Assembly: GCF_032144095.1 (NCBI RefSeq)
Contig: NZ_JAVSNJ010000001.1
Span: forward strand, 186,001 to 250,000
Length of the DNA: 64,000 bases
Origin: Sphaerochaeta sp032144095
Lineage (GTDB): Bacteria; Spirochaetota; Spirochaetia; Sphaerochaetales; Sphaerochaetaceae
Direction: 5' to 3'
Within the stretch, counting starts at the first letter, position 1, and each line of letters opens with the position of its first letter. The translations under genes and the position numbers were made by a program. This document shows positions 50,210 to 59,354 of this stretch, piece after piece. The notes under the pieces were generated by a model that saw only the letters and a program-made list of their open reading frames with translations, ran no database searches and was not told the DNA's origin.

Positions 50210-51319
50210 ATGAAAACAGTAAAAGTTGGTCTAGTAGGTCTAGGATTTGGGTCAGAGTTCATTCCAATCTATCAGGCACATCCGAATGCCGAGATTGTAG
50301 CCATATGTCAACGCACAAAGAGCAAACTTGATGAGATTGGTGACCGGTATGGCATCGCTTCGCGCTATACGGAATTCGACCAGATGCTTGCAGACCCGAA
50401 TATTGATTTCGTCCATATCAATAGCCCTATCCCCAGCCATGCTCCACAAACCATTGCTGCCCTCAAGGCAGGAAAGAATGTCATCTGTACCGTACCTATG
50501 GCAACCACCCTTGAGGAGTGCAAGGAAATCGTAAAACTGGTCAGAGAGACCGGCTTGAAGTATATGATGGCAGAGACGGTCGTCTACAGCAGGGAGTATC
50601 TCTTCATAAAGGAGATGTATAGCAATGGGGAGCTTGGGAAGATCCAATACCTGGAGGCTTCGCATCCCCAGGATATGGAAGGGTGGCCTGATTATTGGAA
50701 GGACATGGTCCCCATGCATTATGCCACACATGTTGTTAGCCCCCTGTTGGCAATGGTGGATGGCCTGGCCGAGTATGTGAGCTGTTTTGGTTCAGGGGCC
50801 ATCAATGAAGAGTGCGCCAGAAGGTCTGGCAGCAGCTTTGCAGTTGAGTCCTGCCATATCAAGATCAAGGATTCCGATGTTGCAGCCCACCTGTGGAGGT
50901 TCCTCTGGGATACTGCCCGCCAGTACCGTGAGAGCATCGATGTCTATGGGTCGAAAAAATCCTTCGAGTGGCAGCTTATCACCGGAGAGAAGCCTGTGCT
51001 CCATACGGCAAAGAAACCTGAGCCGGAGATTGCAGAGCGGGTCGAGGTTCCCGACTATGGGTATCTTCTTCCCCAGGAAATCCAGAAGTTTACCCATGGG
51101 ATAGCTGACAAGGACCATCTCTCCTTTGTGCAAGGTGGTGGCCATGGTGGATCGCACCCCCATCTGGTGCATGAGTTCGTATCGGCACTTTTGGAGAATC
51201 GGGACCCCTTCCCCAACGTCGAGCAATCGGCAAACTGGACTTCAGTCGGAATTTGTGCACACATGTCCGCCTTGAAGGGAGGAGAGAGGGTGGATGTTCC
51301 GGATTATTCCAAACGATGA
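50210..51319 (+). CDS. Gfo/Idh/MocA-family dehydrogenase
   Basis: A 369-aa NAD(P)-dependent oxidoreductase. VGLVGLGFGSEFIPIYQAHP carries the Rossmann glycines. HINSPIPSHAPQTIAALKAGKNV followed by CTVPMATTLEE corresponds to the family E-K-P region, with V-P-M in place of E-K-P; the usual lysine is therefore missing at that spot. A C-terminal alpha/beta domain includes GGGHGGSHPHLVHEFVSAL with the conserved histidines. Family members oxidise inositols, glucose derivatives and amino sugars. ATG 50210 follows GAGGTGATAT. It is the first gene of the sugar operon. Confidence 0.86.
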   Translation: MKTVKVGLVGLGFGSEFIPIYQAHPNAEIVAICQRTKSKLDEIGDRYGIASRYTEFDQMLADPNIDFVHINSPIPSHAPQTIAALKAGKNVICTVPMATTLEECKEIVKLVRETGLKYMMAETVVYSREYLFIKEMYSNGELGKIQYLEASHPQDMEGWPDYWKDMVPMHYATHVVSPLLAMVDGLAEYVSCFGSGAINEECARRSGSSFAVESCHIKIKDSDVAAHLWRFLWDTARQYRESIDVYGSKKSFEWQLITGEKPVLHTAKKPEPEIAERVEVPDYGYLLPQEIQKFTHGIADKDHLSFVQGGGHGGSHPHLVHEFVSALLENRDPFPNVEQSANWTSVGICAHMSALKGGERVDVPDYSKR

Positions 51320-51359
51320 AATGTAGTAGCTTTCGATGGTTTGTATAGGAAGAAAGTAG

Positions 51360-52841
51360 ATGAGTGAAATCTTACGGTTGGAAAACATCTCGAAAACTTT
51401 CCCCGGCGTCAAAGCCTTACAGGATATTTCCTTTAGTTTGAATCGAGGAGAAGTCCATTGTTTGTGTGGGGAAAATGGTGCAGGCAAGTCTACTCTCATC
51501 AAGATACTGTCGGGAGCATACCAACCCGATGAAGGTGGGAAGATCTTTTTTGATGGGAAGGAAGTTGTCCTTACCCCTCATACTGCCATCAAGATGGGGA
51601 TCCAGACAATTTACCAGGAGCACATAACCTTCAACACCCGCAGTATAGTCGAAAATATTTTTGCTGGTGCTGAAATTACCAAAAGGGGTATCCTGCAGAA
51701 GAAGGAGATGTGGAAGCAGACAGAGGCTATCCTCAAATATCTGAAGAGTGACCTCTCTCCCGATGCCAGGGTAAGCGACATCACCAGCGGCGAGAAGAAG
51801 ATTGTCGAGATTGCCAAGGGCCTGGTGTTCAAGAGCAATGTGATCATCCTCGATGAACCGACTGCGTCATTTTCATCCCAGGAAATTGATACCCTGCTGG
51901 AAATCATCAGGACTCTCAAAAATGATGGCATTGGTGTCATCTACATCTCACACCACCTGGAAGAGGTCTTCAAGATTGGGGATGTCGTTTCTGTCCTCAG
52001 GGATGGTCGGAAGATAAGCATGTATCCTATCGCAAACCTCACGAAAAACATGCTTATCAAGGATATGGTGGGTCGTGACCCCTCTACCTTCTATGTTCGG
52101 GAAAAGGTCCCTGTTGGGGATGTTGTCCTCTCGGTAAGGAACTTGACTGGAAACGGTGTCAGGAATGTCTCCTTTGATTTGCATCAGGGGGAGATCCTGG
52201 GGATAGCCGGCATGGCCGGCTCGGGCAGGTCAGAATTGATGAATGTATTGTTCGGCAGCGCAAAGCTGGATTATGGCGAAATTCGGATACGGGGTAGTGT
52301 GGTTAAGCACTCCTCACCGAAGGATGCGATACAGAACAAGATGTGTTTCATCACCGAGGACCGGCAGAATACCGGGTTGTTTCTTCCCCAGTCGGTGGCT
52401 GAGAATGTAATCGTGGCAAACCTGATCAACACGAAGGGGTTTGTGGTCAAGCCAAGCCAAACACATGCATCCGGGCAGAAGTTCATAGAGTTGCTGAATA
52501 TCAAGACTCGTGATGCCCAGACTCGGGTAGTGAATCTTTCCGGGGGAAACCAACAGAAGGTGGTTTTGGGCAAATGGTTCAATACTGGTGGAGAAATCTT
52601 CATCTTTGATGAACCCTCACATGGAATTGATGTAGGTTCAAAACAGGAGATTTATCAGGTGATGGTCGATTTGCTCAAGAAAGGAATGGCTATTTTGATG
52701 GTTTCCTCTGACATGCCTGAGGTCATCTCCATGAGTGACCGGGTGATAGTGCTGAAGAGTGGTGAACAGGTTGGGCAACTTGTCGGTAACGAGATAACAG
52801 AAGAGAATATTCTGACCTATTCTATTGGAGATACGGTATGA
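51360..52841 (+). CDS. RbsA-like sugar ABC transporter ATP-binding protein (tandem domains)
   Basis: A 493-aa double-cassette ATPase. First cassette: CGENGAGKSTLIKILSGAYQP, split as CGENGAGKSTLI and KILSGAYQP, then ITSGEKKIVEIAKGL and VIILDEPTASFSSQE. Second: GIAGMAGSGRSELMNVLFG, NLSGGNQQKVVLGKWF and IFIFDEPSHGIDVGSK, where the usual T-R-G before ID is S-H-G. ATG 51360 is preceded by AGGAAG. It is 40 bases after the dehydrogenase and overlaps the permease by four bases (ATGA). Confidence 0.91.
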   Translation: MSEILRLENISKTFPGVKALQDISFSLNRGEVHCLCGENGAGKSTLIKILSGAYQPDEGGKIFFDGKEVVLTPHTAIKMGIQTIYQEHITFNTRSIVENIFAGAEITKRGILQKKEMWKQTEAILKYLKSDLSPDARVSDITSGEKKIVEIAKGLVFKSNVIILDEPTASFSSQEIDTLLEIIRTLKNDGIGVIYISHHLEEVFKIGDVVSVLRDGRKISMYPIANLTKNMLIKDMVGRDPSTFYVREKVPVGDVVLSVRNLTGNGVRNVSFDLHQGEILGIAGMAGSGRSELMNVLFGSAKLDYGEIRIRGSVVKHSSPKDAIQNKMCFITEDRQNTGLFLPQSVAENVIVANLINTKGFVVKPSQTHASGQKFIELLNIKTRDAQTRVVNLSGGNQQKVVLGKWFNTGGEIFIFDEPSHGIDVGSKQEIYQVMVDLLKKGMAILMVSSDMPEVISMSDRVIVLKSGEQVGQLVGNEITEENILTYSIGDTV

Positions 52842-53920
52842 CTACGAAGAAACAGATGAAATCAGGAAATAGAGTGAAGAACCTTTTCTTCAGGAGATTT
52901 GAGAATGGTACTGTGCTCCTGATTTTCTTGGGATTTATTGCATTGATCATAGTGCTGCAGCTCATTCTTTTTGGCATCGGTAAGTTCCCGACCTTCATCA
53001 GTCCTGTCAATATCATGAACATTCTCCAACAGGTGAGTGTTCCTGGCATCATCGCCGTTGGCATGACGCTGATCATGATCTCCGGTGGAATTGATCTGTC
53101 GGTAGGTATGTTGGCCTCCTTGGTTTCCATCATTACTGCTCTGGGGATTTCCAAATGGAACCTTGGGGTTCCCATGGCTATCCTGTTGGGCATCATGTCG
53201 GCTGTGGTGCTGGAAACTATCATGGGGTTCATCATCTCAAGAACGAAGGCAGAGCCCTTCATCATCACCCTTGGGGGGATGATAACGTTTCAGGGGATAG
53301 CACTGCTGCTTTCCCATTCGCGTGAGGTTGTGATGCAAGGTGAGCTGAACTTCCTTACCAGGAACCTCATCGAAGGGACGAAGGATCCTGTAACAGGACT
53401 TGATCTGCGCCTGCCGCCCTATGTCCTGATCTTCTTTGTCATCGCCCTCATAGGAGGCCTGATGCTCTCCTACACCAAGTATGGGCGACGGATATATTCC
53501 ATTGGCACGAACCCCTATGCTGCCTACCTTGCGGGTATCAATGTCAAGAACATGAGGCTCTCCGTCTATATGATCCAGGGTTTGCTGACAGGGATAGGGG
53601 CTGTGCTGCTTCTGGCCCGTATCAACACGGGAATCATCACCCTCGGTGAGAATCTGGAGATTGATACCATTGCCATGGTTGTCATTGGAGGTACCGCCCT
53701 CAGTGGTGGAAAGGGCAATATTGTTGGGACCTTGATCGGTATTTTCTTCCTGGGATCGATCGGCAATGCCATGAACCTTCTCCGCCTTCCCTCGGAAGTA
53801 CAGTTTCTGGCAAAGGGCTTGGTGATAATCATATCTGTTTCGGCTGGTGATATCTCCTTGAAGATTACTGAGTTCAGGAAAAAGAGGAGAGAACTCCAGC
53901 AAATGGCTAGCAAGACGTGA
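52838..53920 (+). CDS. RbsC-like sugar ABC transporter permease
   Basis: A 360-aa permease of the BPD_transp_2 family with a basic cytoplasmic N-terminus. Family marks are GIIAVGMTLIMISGGIDLSVG, split as GIIAVGMTLIMISGG and IDLSVGMLASLVS, then PFIITLGGMITFQGIAL, SIGTNPYAAYLAGINVKNM and VVIGGTALSGGKGNIVG. Unlike the two-permease operon at 4 kb, this transporter has one permease gene and so probably works as a homodimer. It ends with a short basic tail (KKRRELQQMASKT). Confidence 0.91.
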   Translation: MTTKKQMKSGNRVKNLFFRRFENGTVLLIFLGFIALIIVLQLILFGIGKFPTFISPVNIMNILQQVSVPGIIAVGMTLIMISGGIDLSVGMLASLVSIITALGISKWNLGVPMAILLGIMSAVVLETIMGFIISRTKAEPFIITLGGMITFQGIALLLSHSREVVMQGELNFLTRNLIEGTKDPVTGLDLRLPPYVLIFFVIALIGGLMLSYTKYGRRIYSIGTNPYAAYLAGINVKNMRLSVYMIQGLLTGIGAVLLLARINTGIITLGENLEIDTIAMVVIGGTALSGGKGNIVGTLIGIFFLGSIGNAMNLLRLPSEVQFLAKGLVIIISVSAGDISLKITEFRKKRRELQQMASKT

Positions 53921-54040
53921 GGAGCATGCAATTTTGAGAAGGAGGTGGAAAGGGCATCGTTTACGTGAAGTGTTTGTAGTGAATATGGAGCATATACTGT
54001 GCTTTCCATGCAAAATGACGGATTTCGAAAAGGAGAAAGT

Positions 54041-55117
54041 ATGAAAAAGGTATTAGTGATTCTTTTGGTTCTTTTGACTCTGAGTGGAATGGTCTTTGCC
54101 AAAGGCGTAAAAGAAGACCAAAAGGTAATCGGTTATTACATGGATGCGTCAGACGACTTTTATAAAGCCGGATTTGATGTGTTCAAAACATTGGCAACCA
54201 GGGAAGGTTGGAAGGTTTTGGATGTTGTTGGACAGGGTACCGCTCCTGAGCAGATGGCAGCTGTCGAGAACTTCATTACCCAGGGTGTAGATGCCCTCGT
54301 AGTGGTTCAGAACTCGCCGGAAACCACCTCACAGACGTTGAAGCTTGCCAAGGCTGCAGGGATTCCTGAATTCCACCTTACCCACAATCCCCCAAATGAA
54401 CCAGGTCTTGCAGGGTTTGCTGGGTATGACTGGGTGTTGATCGGCGAGATGGCCGGAAAATCGGCAATGGAGCACAATGTCAAGAAACTTATCATGATCG
54501 AGGGAAAACTTGGTCAAGGTACTGCTTCCGGACAGACTGAGGGTTTTTTGAAATCCTATCAGGAAGCGGGAAAAGACATCGGGAACCTGTTCAACAATGT
54601 TGGCGTCAAGGGTGCCGGTGGCAAGGACCTGCAGGTTGTGTTCTGGGGATCAGGTGGTTGGTTTGCTGACCCTGCAAAGAAAGTTATGCAGGATGCTATA
54701 ACAAGTCTGGGACCCAATGGGTTTGATGGTGCATATGTGCACAATGACGAGATGATGGCCGGCGCTATCCAGGCAATGCTTGAAGCTGGTCTTGATCCTA
54801 GCAAATATTGGCTCGGCTCTAGTAACGGTAAGGAGAAATCATGGAAATGGGTAACAGATGGAACCGTAACCATGGATGTCAACGAGACTGCAACGCTCGA
54901 GGCTGACATTGCTTACCAGCAGATCAAGGCTTACTTTGCAGGAGAGCCGTACAAGAAGGCTGTCTACGTATATGTAACTCCCTATGAGAAGCGCAATATC
55001 GATGTGAATTCCTTGGTTCCCTTCTTCCATGATGACTACATGAAGAAGAGAGATTCCAATGCCTTCATCTTTGATATCAAGAATCCTATTTTCCAGGAAA
55101 ACCCTTCCTATAAATAG
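54041..55117 (+). CDS. Sugar ABC transporter substrate-binding protein
   Basis: A 358-aa secreted receptor. The signal peptide is MKKVLVILLVLLTLSGMVFAKG. The Peripla_BP_4 domain shows VIGYYMDASDDFYKAGFDVF, AAVENFITQGVDALVVVQNS, AGYDWVLIGEMAGKSAM and GAYVHNDEMMAGAIQAMLEAG. ATG 54041 follows AAAAGGAG. It comes last among the transport genes, 120 bases after the permease. A stable hairpin follows at 55152-55177, before the epimerase gene. The ligand is unknown; with a MocA-type dehydrogenase and a ketose-epimerase-like enzyme, a ketose or inositol-like compound is likely. Confidence 0.9.
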   Translation: MKKVLVILLVLLTLSGMVFAKGVKEDQKVIGYYMDASDDFYKAGFDVFKTLATREGWKVLDVVGQGTAPEQMAAVENFITQGVDALVVVQNSPETTSQTLKLAKAAGIPEFHLTHNPPNEPGLAGFAGYDWVLIGEMAGKSAMEHNVKKLIMIEGKLGQGTASGQTEGFLKSYQEAGKDIGNLFNNVGVKGAGGKDLQVVFWGSGGWFADPAKKVMQDAITSLGPNGFDGAYVHNDEMMAGAIQAMLEAGLDPSKYWLGSSNGKEKSWKWVTDGTVTMDVNETATLEADIAYQQIKAYFAGEPYKKAVYVYVTPYEKRNIDVNSLVPFFHDDYMKKRDSNAFIFDIKNPIFQENPSYK

Positions 55118-55151
55118 ATTCGATGCCATTGAGAGAACATGAACTTCTGGG

Positions 55152-55177
55152 CTGGGACACGAATGCATGTGTCCCAG
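55152..55177 (+). other. Intergenic hairpin, probable mRNA stabiliser
   Basis: CTGGGACAC pairs with GTGTCCCAG over an 8-base loop between the binding-protein and epimerase genes. No T-run follows, so it more likely protects the binding-protein mRNA than ends transcription. Confidence 0.55.
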
Positions 55178-55199
55178 TCCCTTGACTATGGAGGACTGT

Positions 55200-56051
55200 A
55201 TGAGAATTGGAATCAATACGTGGGTTTGGGTTTCCCCCTTTAGGAGTGAGAACTTCAACCTTCTGCCAAAAGTGAAAGAGATGGGATATGATGTGATCGA
55301 GATCGCATTGGATGATGCATCGATAATCGATGCACGGCTACTGAAGAAAATGCTTGATGACAATGGCCTGGAAGCAACCGTTTGCGGGGCCTTTGGGCCT
55401 TCTCGTGATATTTCGCATGAAGATCCAGCCATACGGAAGATTGGAAAGGATTACATCCTTGAAGGAATCCGATTCGCAGAGAAAATCGGGAGCAACCTGT
55501 TTTCGGGTCCTGTCTATTCCTCAGTTGGAAAAACGAGGATGATATCTGAGGACCAGAAGAAGCGAGAGTGGCAATGGTGTGTCGAGAACCTTCGTGACAT
55601 CTCCAAAACAGCTCAGGCTAGTGGCATTACCATTGGTGTCGAACCTCTGAACCGGTTCGAAAGTGATATGATCAACCTAGTGGACCAGGCGGTTACCTTG
55701 ATTCACGATGTAAATAGCCCTGTGTACAAGATCCATATCGATACATTCCATGGGAACATTGAGGAAAAGAGCATTCCTGCAACAATCCGCAAACTGGGAA
55801 AGGGCATGCTTGGCCATTTCCATGCCTGTGAGAATGACCGGGGTACCCCGGGAACAGGGCATCAGGATTGGGCTGGGATCAGCTCTGCCTTGAAGGATAT
55901 TGAGTACAACGGGGTGGTTGTCATTGAGTCCTTCACCCCAGGTGCTGTAGAGATTGCCAAGGCAGCTTCGATCTGGAGGCCTCTTGCCCCATCCCAGGAT
56001 GAGCTTGCACGTGAAGGTGCCAAGTTCCTGCGAAAGACTTTCTGCAACTGA
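55200..56051 (+). CDS. TIM-barrel sugar epimerase/isomerase (tagatose/allulose 3-epimerase-like)
   Basis: A 283-aa AP-endonuclease-2-fold sugar enzyme. MRIGINTWVWVSPFRSENF opens the barrel. The metal and catalytic residues of ketose 3-epimerases are visible: GVEPLNRFESD (Glu), YKIHIDTFHGN (Asp and His), HFHACENDRGTPGTGHQDW (His and Arg) and GVVVIESFTP (second Glu). It likely epimerises a free ketose, possibly after oxidation by the MocA-type dehydrogenase. ATG 55200 follows TGGAGGACTGT; an in-frame ATG at 55167 lies inside the preceding hairpin. It is the last gene of the operon, followed by a terminator. Confidence 0.9.
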   Translation: MRIGINTWVWVSPFRSENFNLLPKVKEMGYDVIEIALDDASIIDARLLKKMLDDNGLEATVCGAFGPSRDISHEDPAIRKIGKDYILEGIRFAEKIGSNLFSGPVYSSVGKTRMISEDQKKREWQWCVENLRDISKTAQASGITIGVEPLNRFESDMINLVDQAVTLIHDVNSPVYKIHIDTFHGNIEEKSIPATIRKLGKGMLGHFHACENDRGTPGTGHQDWAGISSALKDIEYNGVVVIESFTPGAVEIAKAASIWRPLAPSQDELAREGAKFLRKTFCN

Positions 56052-56072
56052 CACGATACGAGATTCCTTGAT

Positions 56073-56106
56073 AGGCCCTGTACCTTTGCTGGACAGGGCC
56101 TTTCTT
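56073..56106 (+). terminator. Terminator after the epimerase gene
   Basis: AGGCCCTGT pairs with ACAGGGCCT over an 11-base loop, followed by TTCTTGTGTTT, an interrupted T-run. Confidence 0.75.
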
Positions 56107-56404
56107 GTGTTTGGGTGGTGTTATTTAGAGTTAGGTGTCCAAGTAACTGCTGAGAAGGTGATTAAAAGAAAGAAGTCTTGAGAATTGTGAGAAGGGGATG
56201 AGAGGTTTTTCTTGAAGAAAGGATAAAAAGAATAGAGTGTATTACTATTTGCTAATTATTCTTGACCGTTTTAAGAAAAGTATAATCTCAACTAAGCTGA
56301 GTCTTGGGCTCAATTATCAGTCTGATGTAGCTATTTGATTGTAAGAAGGGTTGTCTTGATTATAACCCTTCACCATTCCCCCTTTCTATGCCACTATCAT
56401 CCCT
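56107..56404. other. AT-rich intergenic region
   Basis: No gene is visible in these 298 bases. The stretch is more AT-rich than its surroundings. It contains TATAAT within AGTATAATCT near 56280-56289 and a TTGATTATAAC segment near 56354-56364, either of which could be promoter parts for the nucleotidyltransferase gene, but no well-spaced -35 box is evident. Confidence 0.4.
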
Positions 56405-57196
56405 ATGATAGACACCCTTATCTCCTGGCTCTGCACCACTGAAGGTGTTGATGCCTTGGTCCTCTCAGGTTCCCGTACCGGCTTGGTAGTCGATGCCATG
56501 TCCGACTATGACCTGTATGTCTACGGGGAAAAACCTCTTGGCTTGGAAGTTCGTCGCGAGATGGCAGCTCTCTTTGCTTCAAGCTCAGAAGTAGGCAACA
56601 GCTTCTTCGATGAAGGCGATGAGCTCTTCCTCAGGGATGGGACAGCTGTGGACATCATGTACCGTAGCCTCCAATGGGCAGAAGAGCAGGTTTCCTGGGT
56701 CTGGCAGCACCATCATGCCTCTGTTGGCTACAGCACCGCCTTCATCCACAACCTGAAGAGTTCCACGATTCTCTGTGACCACACAGGAAGATTTGCCCAA
56801 CTCAAGAAGCTGTTGGATACTCCTTATCCCAAGGAGTTGGCCAAAGCCATCCTTAGGAAGAACTACCCTTTGCTTCGCACCAAGCTGATGGCCTCCTACT
56901 ATGAACAGATCGAGCATGCGATCATTCGCAATGACCTGGTTAGCCAGGCCCATCGGACTGCAGCATTGCTTGCAAGCTACTTTGACATTCTCTTTGCCAT
57001 CAATGGCCAGACACATCCTGGGGAGAAGAAGCTTGTGGCATGGGCCAGGAAAACCTGCCCCATCCTACCAGAAGGCCTTGAAACCTCCATTGAGCAGGTA
57101 GTGGCTCATATCGGGCAGAAGGACCTGCTGTTGTATCTCGATTCCCTGCTCAATGGTCTTGATGCCCTTCTGAAACGAGAAGGGTGGAATCAGTAG
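56405..57196 (+). CDS. Nucleotidyltransferase-fold protein
   Basis: A 263-aa protein with a pol-beta-type nucleotidyltransferase domain at the N-terminus. LSGSRTGLVVDAMSDYDLYVY has the G22-S23 motif and the paired aspartates D34 and D36, and DGTAVDIMYRS near residue 80 supplies the third acid. The helical C-terminal part (KAILRKNYPLLRTKLMASYY, DILFAINGQTHPGEKKLVAW) resembles DUF4037-type domains. Related proteins modify antibiotics, tRNA or proteins; the substrate here is unknown. There is no good ribosome site before ATG 56405. It is followed 160 bases later by a macro-domain gene and a VWA gene in the same direction. Confidence 0.75.
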   Translation: MIDTLISWLCTTEGVDALVLSGSRTGLVVDAMSDYDLYVYGEKPLGLEVRREMAALFASSSEVGNSFFDEGDELFLRDGTAVDIMYRSLQWAEEQVSWVWQHHHASVGYSTAFIHNLKSSTILCDHTGRFAQLKKLLDTPYPKELAKAILRKNYPLLRTKLMASYYEQIEHAIIRNDLVSQAHRTAALLASYFDILFAINGQTHPGEKKLVAWARKTCPILPEGLETSIEQVVAHIGQKDLLLYLDSLLNGLDALLKREGWNQ

Positions 57197-57356
57197 AGCC
57201 CTTCCATCCTGAGAATAGTTGGCAAAAATAGGTCAGTACGTACCAGCTTGGCTGGTCTGGAAACGCTTCTTTCTTGCTGTAGGCCTCGTTGCCAACAGAA
57301 GCTTTCATGCCCTCCTTCCTTCATTCCATGATAGAATGGTGGTGAGGAGAAAGCCG

Positions 57357-58319
57357 ATGCCATTCTTGCTGACCCAAGGTGATATTACCAAGCGCAGGGT
57401 TGATGCCATCGTCAATGCAGCCAACAGGGAGCTGCTACAAGGCGGTGGTGTATGTAACTCCATCTTTACGGCTGCTGGTGCTGTAGCGTTGCAAGAGGCG
57501 TGCAACCGCCTCTCTCCTGTAGCCACAGGAGATGTGGCCATTACCCCTGGGTTTTCCCTTCCTGCAAAGTTTGTGATCCACGCAGTGGGGCCTGTCTGGC
57601 AGGGAGGAGGCCAAGGGGAGGATGACCTTCTCTATTCCTGTTATGCCAAAGCCCTTCACCTGGCGCAGGAGAAGGGCCTTGCATCCATCGCCTTCCCCCT
57701 GATCTCCTCCGGCATCTGTGGCTATCCCAAGCAGAGGGCCTATGCCATAGCCATCAAGGCCATCCTTGAGTTCCTCAAGCACCATGAGTTGACGGTATAC
57801 CTGGTCCTTTTCCATGAAAGCTTTGTCAGGGATAGGGAAGGACAGGACCCCAAACTGGAAACATACCTTGCAGAACAGCAACCTATCGCCTCCGATTCCT
57901 TGGATCCCTTTGGTGGGGAAGTGCTGTATTGCTGTAAGGTCGCCCCAAGCAAGCACCTGGAAGAGGTCATACAGAATGCCCAGGAATCCTTCTCCCGCAA
58001 GCTGTTTCACCTCATAGAGGAGAAGAAACTCGATGAGGTGGAGGTCTACAAAGGGGCCAACATCGACCGAAAGCACTTTTCCAAGATCCGAAGCGATGAT
58101 TCCTACCAACCAAAGAAGAAGACCGTCCTGGCCTTTGCCATCTCGCTGCACCTCAATCGTGGTGAGACGAAGGACCTTCTGGAGCGGGCTGGCTTTTCCT
58201 TGAGCCAGAGCTACGTCTTTGACATCATCATCGACTATTACATCACTAATAAACGCTATGACATCCACGAGATCAACCAGGTGCTGTTCTCCTATAATCA
58301 GCCCCTGCTTGGCTCGTAA
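57357..58319 (+). CDS. Macro-domain protein with C-terminal HTH-like domain
   Basis: A 320-aa fusion. The macro domain (about 1-165) has GDITKRRVDAIVNAAN, the GGGVCNSIFTAAG loop, FVIHAVGPVW and FPLISSGICGYPKQRAY, all ADP-ribose-binding motifs. The C-terminal part (about 195-320) has SRKLFHLIEEKKLDEVEVYK, NIDRKHFSKIRSDDSYQPKK, TVLAFAISLHLNRGETKDLL and YDIHEINQVLFSYNQPLLG, which looks like an XRE-type helix-turn-helix. I recall this fusion from Firmicutes, often near a VWA protein. ATG 57357 is 9 bases after AGGAGA; earlier starts lack a site. It may bind or remove ADP-ribose or a related nucleotide. Confidence 0.85.
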   Translation: MPFLLTQGDITKRRVDAIVNAANRELLQGGGVCNSIFTAAGAVALQEACNRLSPVATGDVAITPGFSLPAKFVIHAVGPVWQGGGQGEDDLLYSCYAKALHLAQEKGLASIAFPLISSGICGYPKQRAYAIAIKAILEFLKHHELTVYLVLFHESFVRDREGQDPKLETYLAEQQPIASDSLDPFGGEVLYCCKVAPSKHLEEVIQNAQESFSRKLFHLIEEKKLDEVEVYKGANIDRKHFSKIRSDDSYQPKKKTVLAFAISLHLNRGETKDLLERAGFSLSQSYVFDIIIDYYITNKRYDIHEINQVLFSYNQPLLGS

Positions 58320-58397
58320 ATGTCGCTTTGTAGGTGACCTTCTACAGTCAGGTTCTTCCTATACTGCCTACACCTTACAAAGAAAGGAGTAGGCAGT

Positions 58398-59054
58398 ATG
58401 GAAACAAAAGATACAGAACTGGTATTCATCCTTGACAGAAGCGGATCGATGGTAGGCCTTGAGAGCGACACCATTGGAGGATTCAACTCCCTCCTGAAAG
58501 CCCAGAAGAAGGAAGAGGGGGTAGCCAGGGTCACCACCGTGTTGTTCGACCATCGCTATACGATGCTGCATGACAGGGTCCCTATCAGGGAAGTGAAACC
58601 CCTGACGGAAAAGGAGTATGAGGTGGGAGGAACGACAGCTCTTCTTGATGCTGTCGGGCGCACGATCGATGCCTTTTCTTATGACAGAATCGCCAAGGAA
58701 CAGAAAGAGGTCCCCTCAGTCCTGTTTGTCATCATCACCGATGGTCAGGAGAACTCAAGCAGCGACTACACCCTGGCTCAGATCCGCACTCGCATTGAGG
58801 AGTGCAAGGAAAGCCGTGGTTGGGAGTTCATCTTCCTGGGGGCCAACATCGATGCCTTCCAGGCAGCCTCTTCCATGGGCATCGCCCATAACCGCACAGC
58901 TTCTTACCTTGCCGATTCTATTGGGGTAACGGTCAACTTCAAGGCCTTGGAAAACTCTGTAAGTTCCATGAGAAGCGGCAAGGGCATTGATGACAACTGG
59001 AAGGATGCAGTAGAGAAGGATTTTGCAGGAAGAAGAAAAAGATCGACCCCATAA
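58398..59054 (+). CDS. VWA-domain protein
   Basis: A 218-aa cytoplasmic von Willebrand A domain. LVFILDRSGSMVGLESDTIGG, split as LVFILDRSGSM and VGLESDTIGGFN, has the D13-x-S15-x-S17 MIDAS motif. GGTTALLDAVGRTIDAF gives the MIDAS threonine and VIITDGQENSS the last aspartate, so metal binding should be intact. WEFIFLGANIDAFQAA and the end DDNWKDAVEKDFAGRRKR are typical of the subgroup found beside the macro-HTH fusion. ATG 58398 follows AAAGGAGTAGGCAGT. It probably scaffolds or senses for the macro-domain protein; no enzymatic residues are seen. Confidence 0.85.
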   Translation: METKDTELVFILDRSGSMVGLESDTIGGFNSLLKAQKKEEGVARVTTVLFDHRYTMLHDRVPIREVKPLTEKEYEVGGTTALLDAVGRTIDAFSYDRIAKEQKEVPSVLFVIITDGQENSSSDYTLAQIRTRIEECKESRGWEFIFLGANIDAFQAASSMGIAHNRTASYLADSIGVTVNFKALENSVSSMRSGKGIDDNWKDAVEKDFAGRRKRSTP

Positions 59055-59266
59055 ATTGCATGTAGCTTTTCCTATTGGAGCTTATGCTCAAATTTTTGGC
59101 TTACCGATGGAATAGCCAATGTACATATTTGGGATACAGCAAGAGTGATTGTGCTACCTCCAGTCCTTGTAGGGCCTTGGAATTGTAACGATGGCAGAAA
59201 GCCTTACATGATAGTTCTTGGTATGGGATAGAGGTGTTGGCTCGCCAACCATGGTGTAGCGTCAAC

Positions 59267-59319
59267 AAAAGAGACCCCACGCCCTCGGAGAAATCCAATA
59301 GGTGTGTGGTCTCTTTTTT
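59267..59319. terminator. Terminator between convergent VWA and barrel genes
   Basis: AAAAGAGACC(C)CAC pairs with GTG(T)GGTCTCTTTT across a 22-base loop, with six T residues on the plus strand and four on the minus strand. It can serve both genes. Confidence 0.75.
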
Positions 59320-59354
59320 GTGTTTTGTTACACCATGAGCATACATTGGTGATT

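Noticed and set aside
56250..56310. Resemblance to the IS left end (TTGCTAATT and AGTATAATCT)
   Set aside because: The two short blocks are differently spaced, no terminal repeat is nearby, and both are plausible by chance in AT-rich promoter DNA.
59101..59346. An 81-codon minus-strand frame next to the VWA gene
   Set aside because: It runs through the terminator hairpin, lacks a ribosome site and has no recognisable sequence features.
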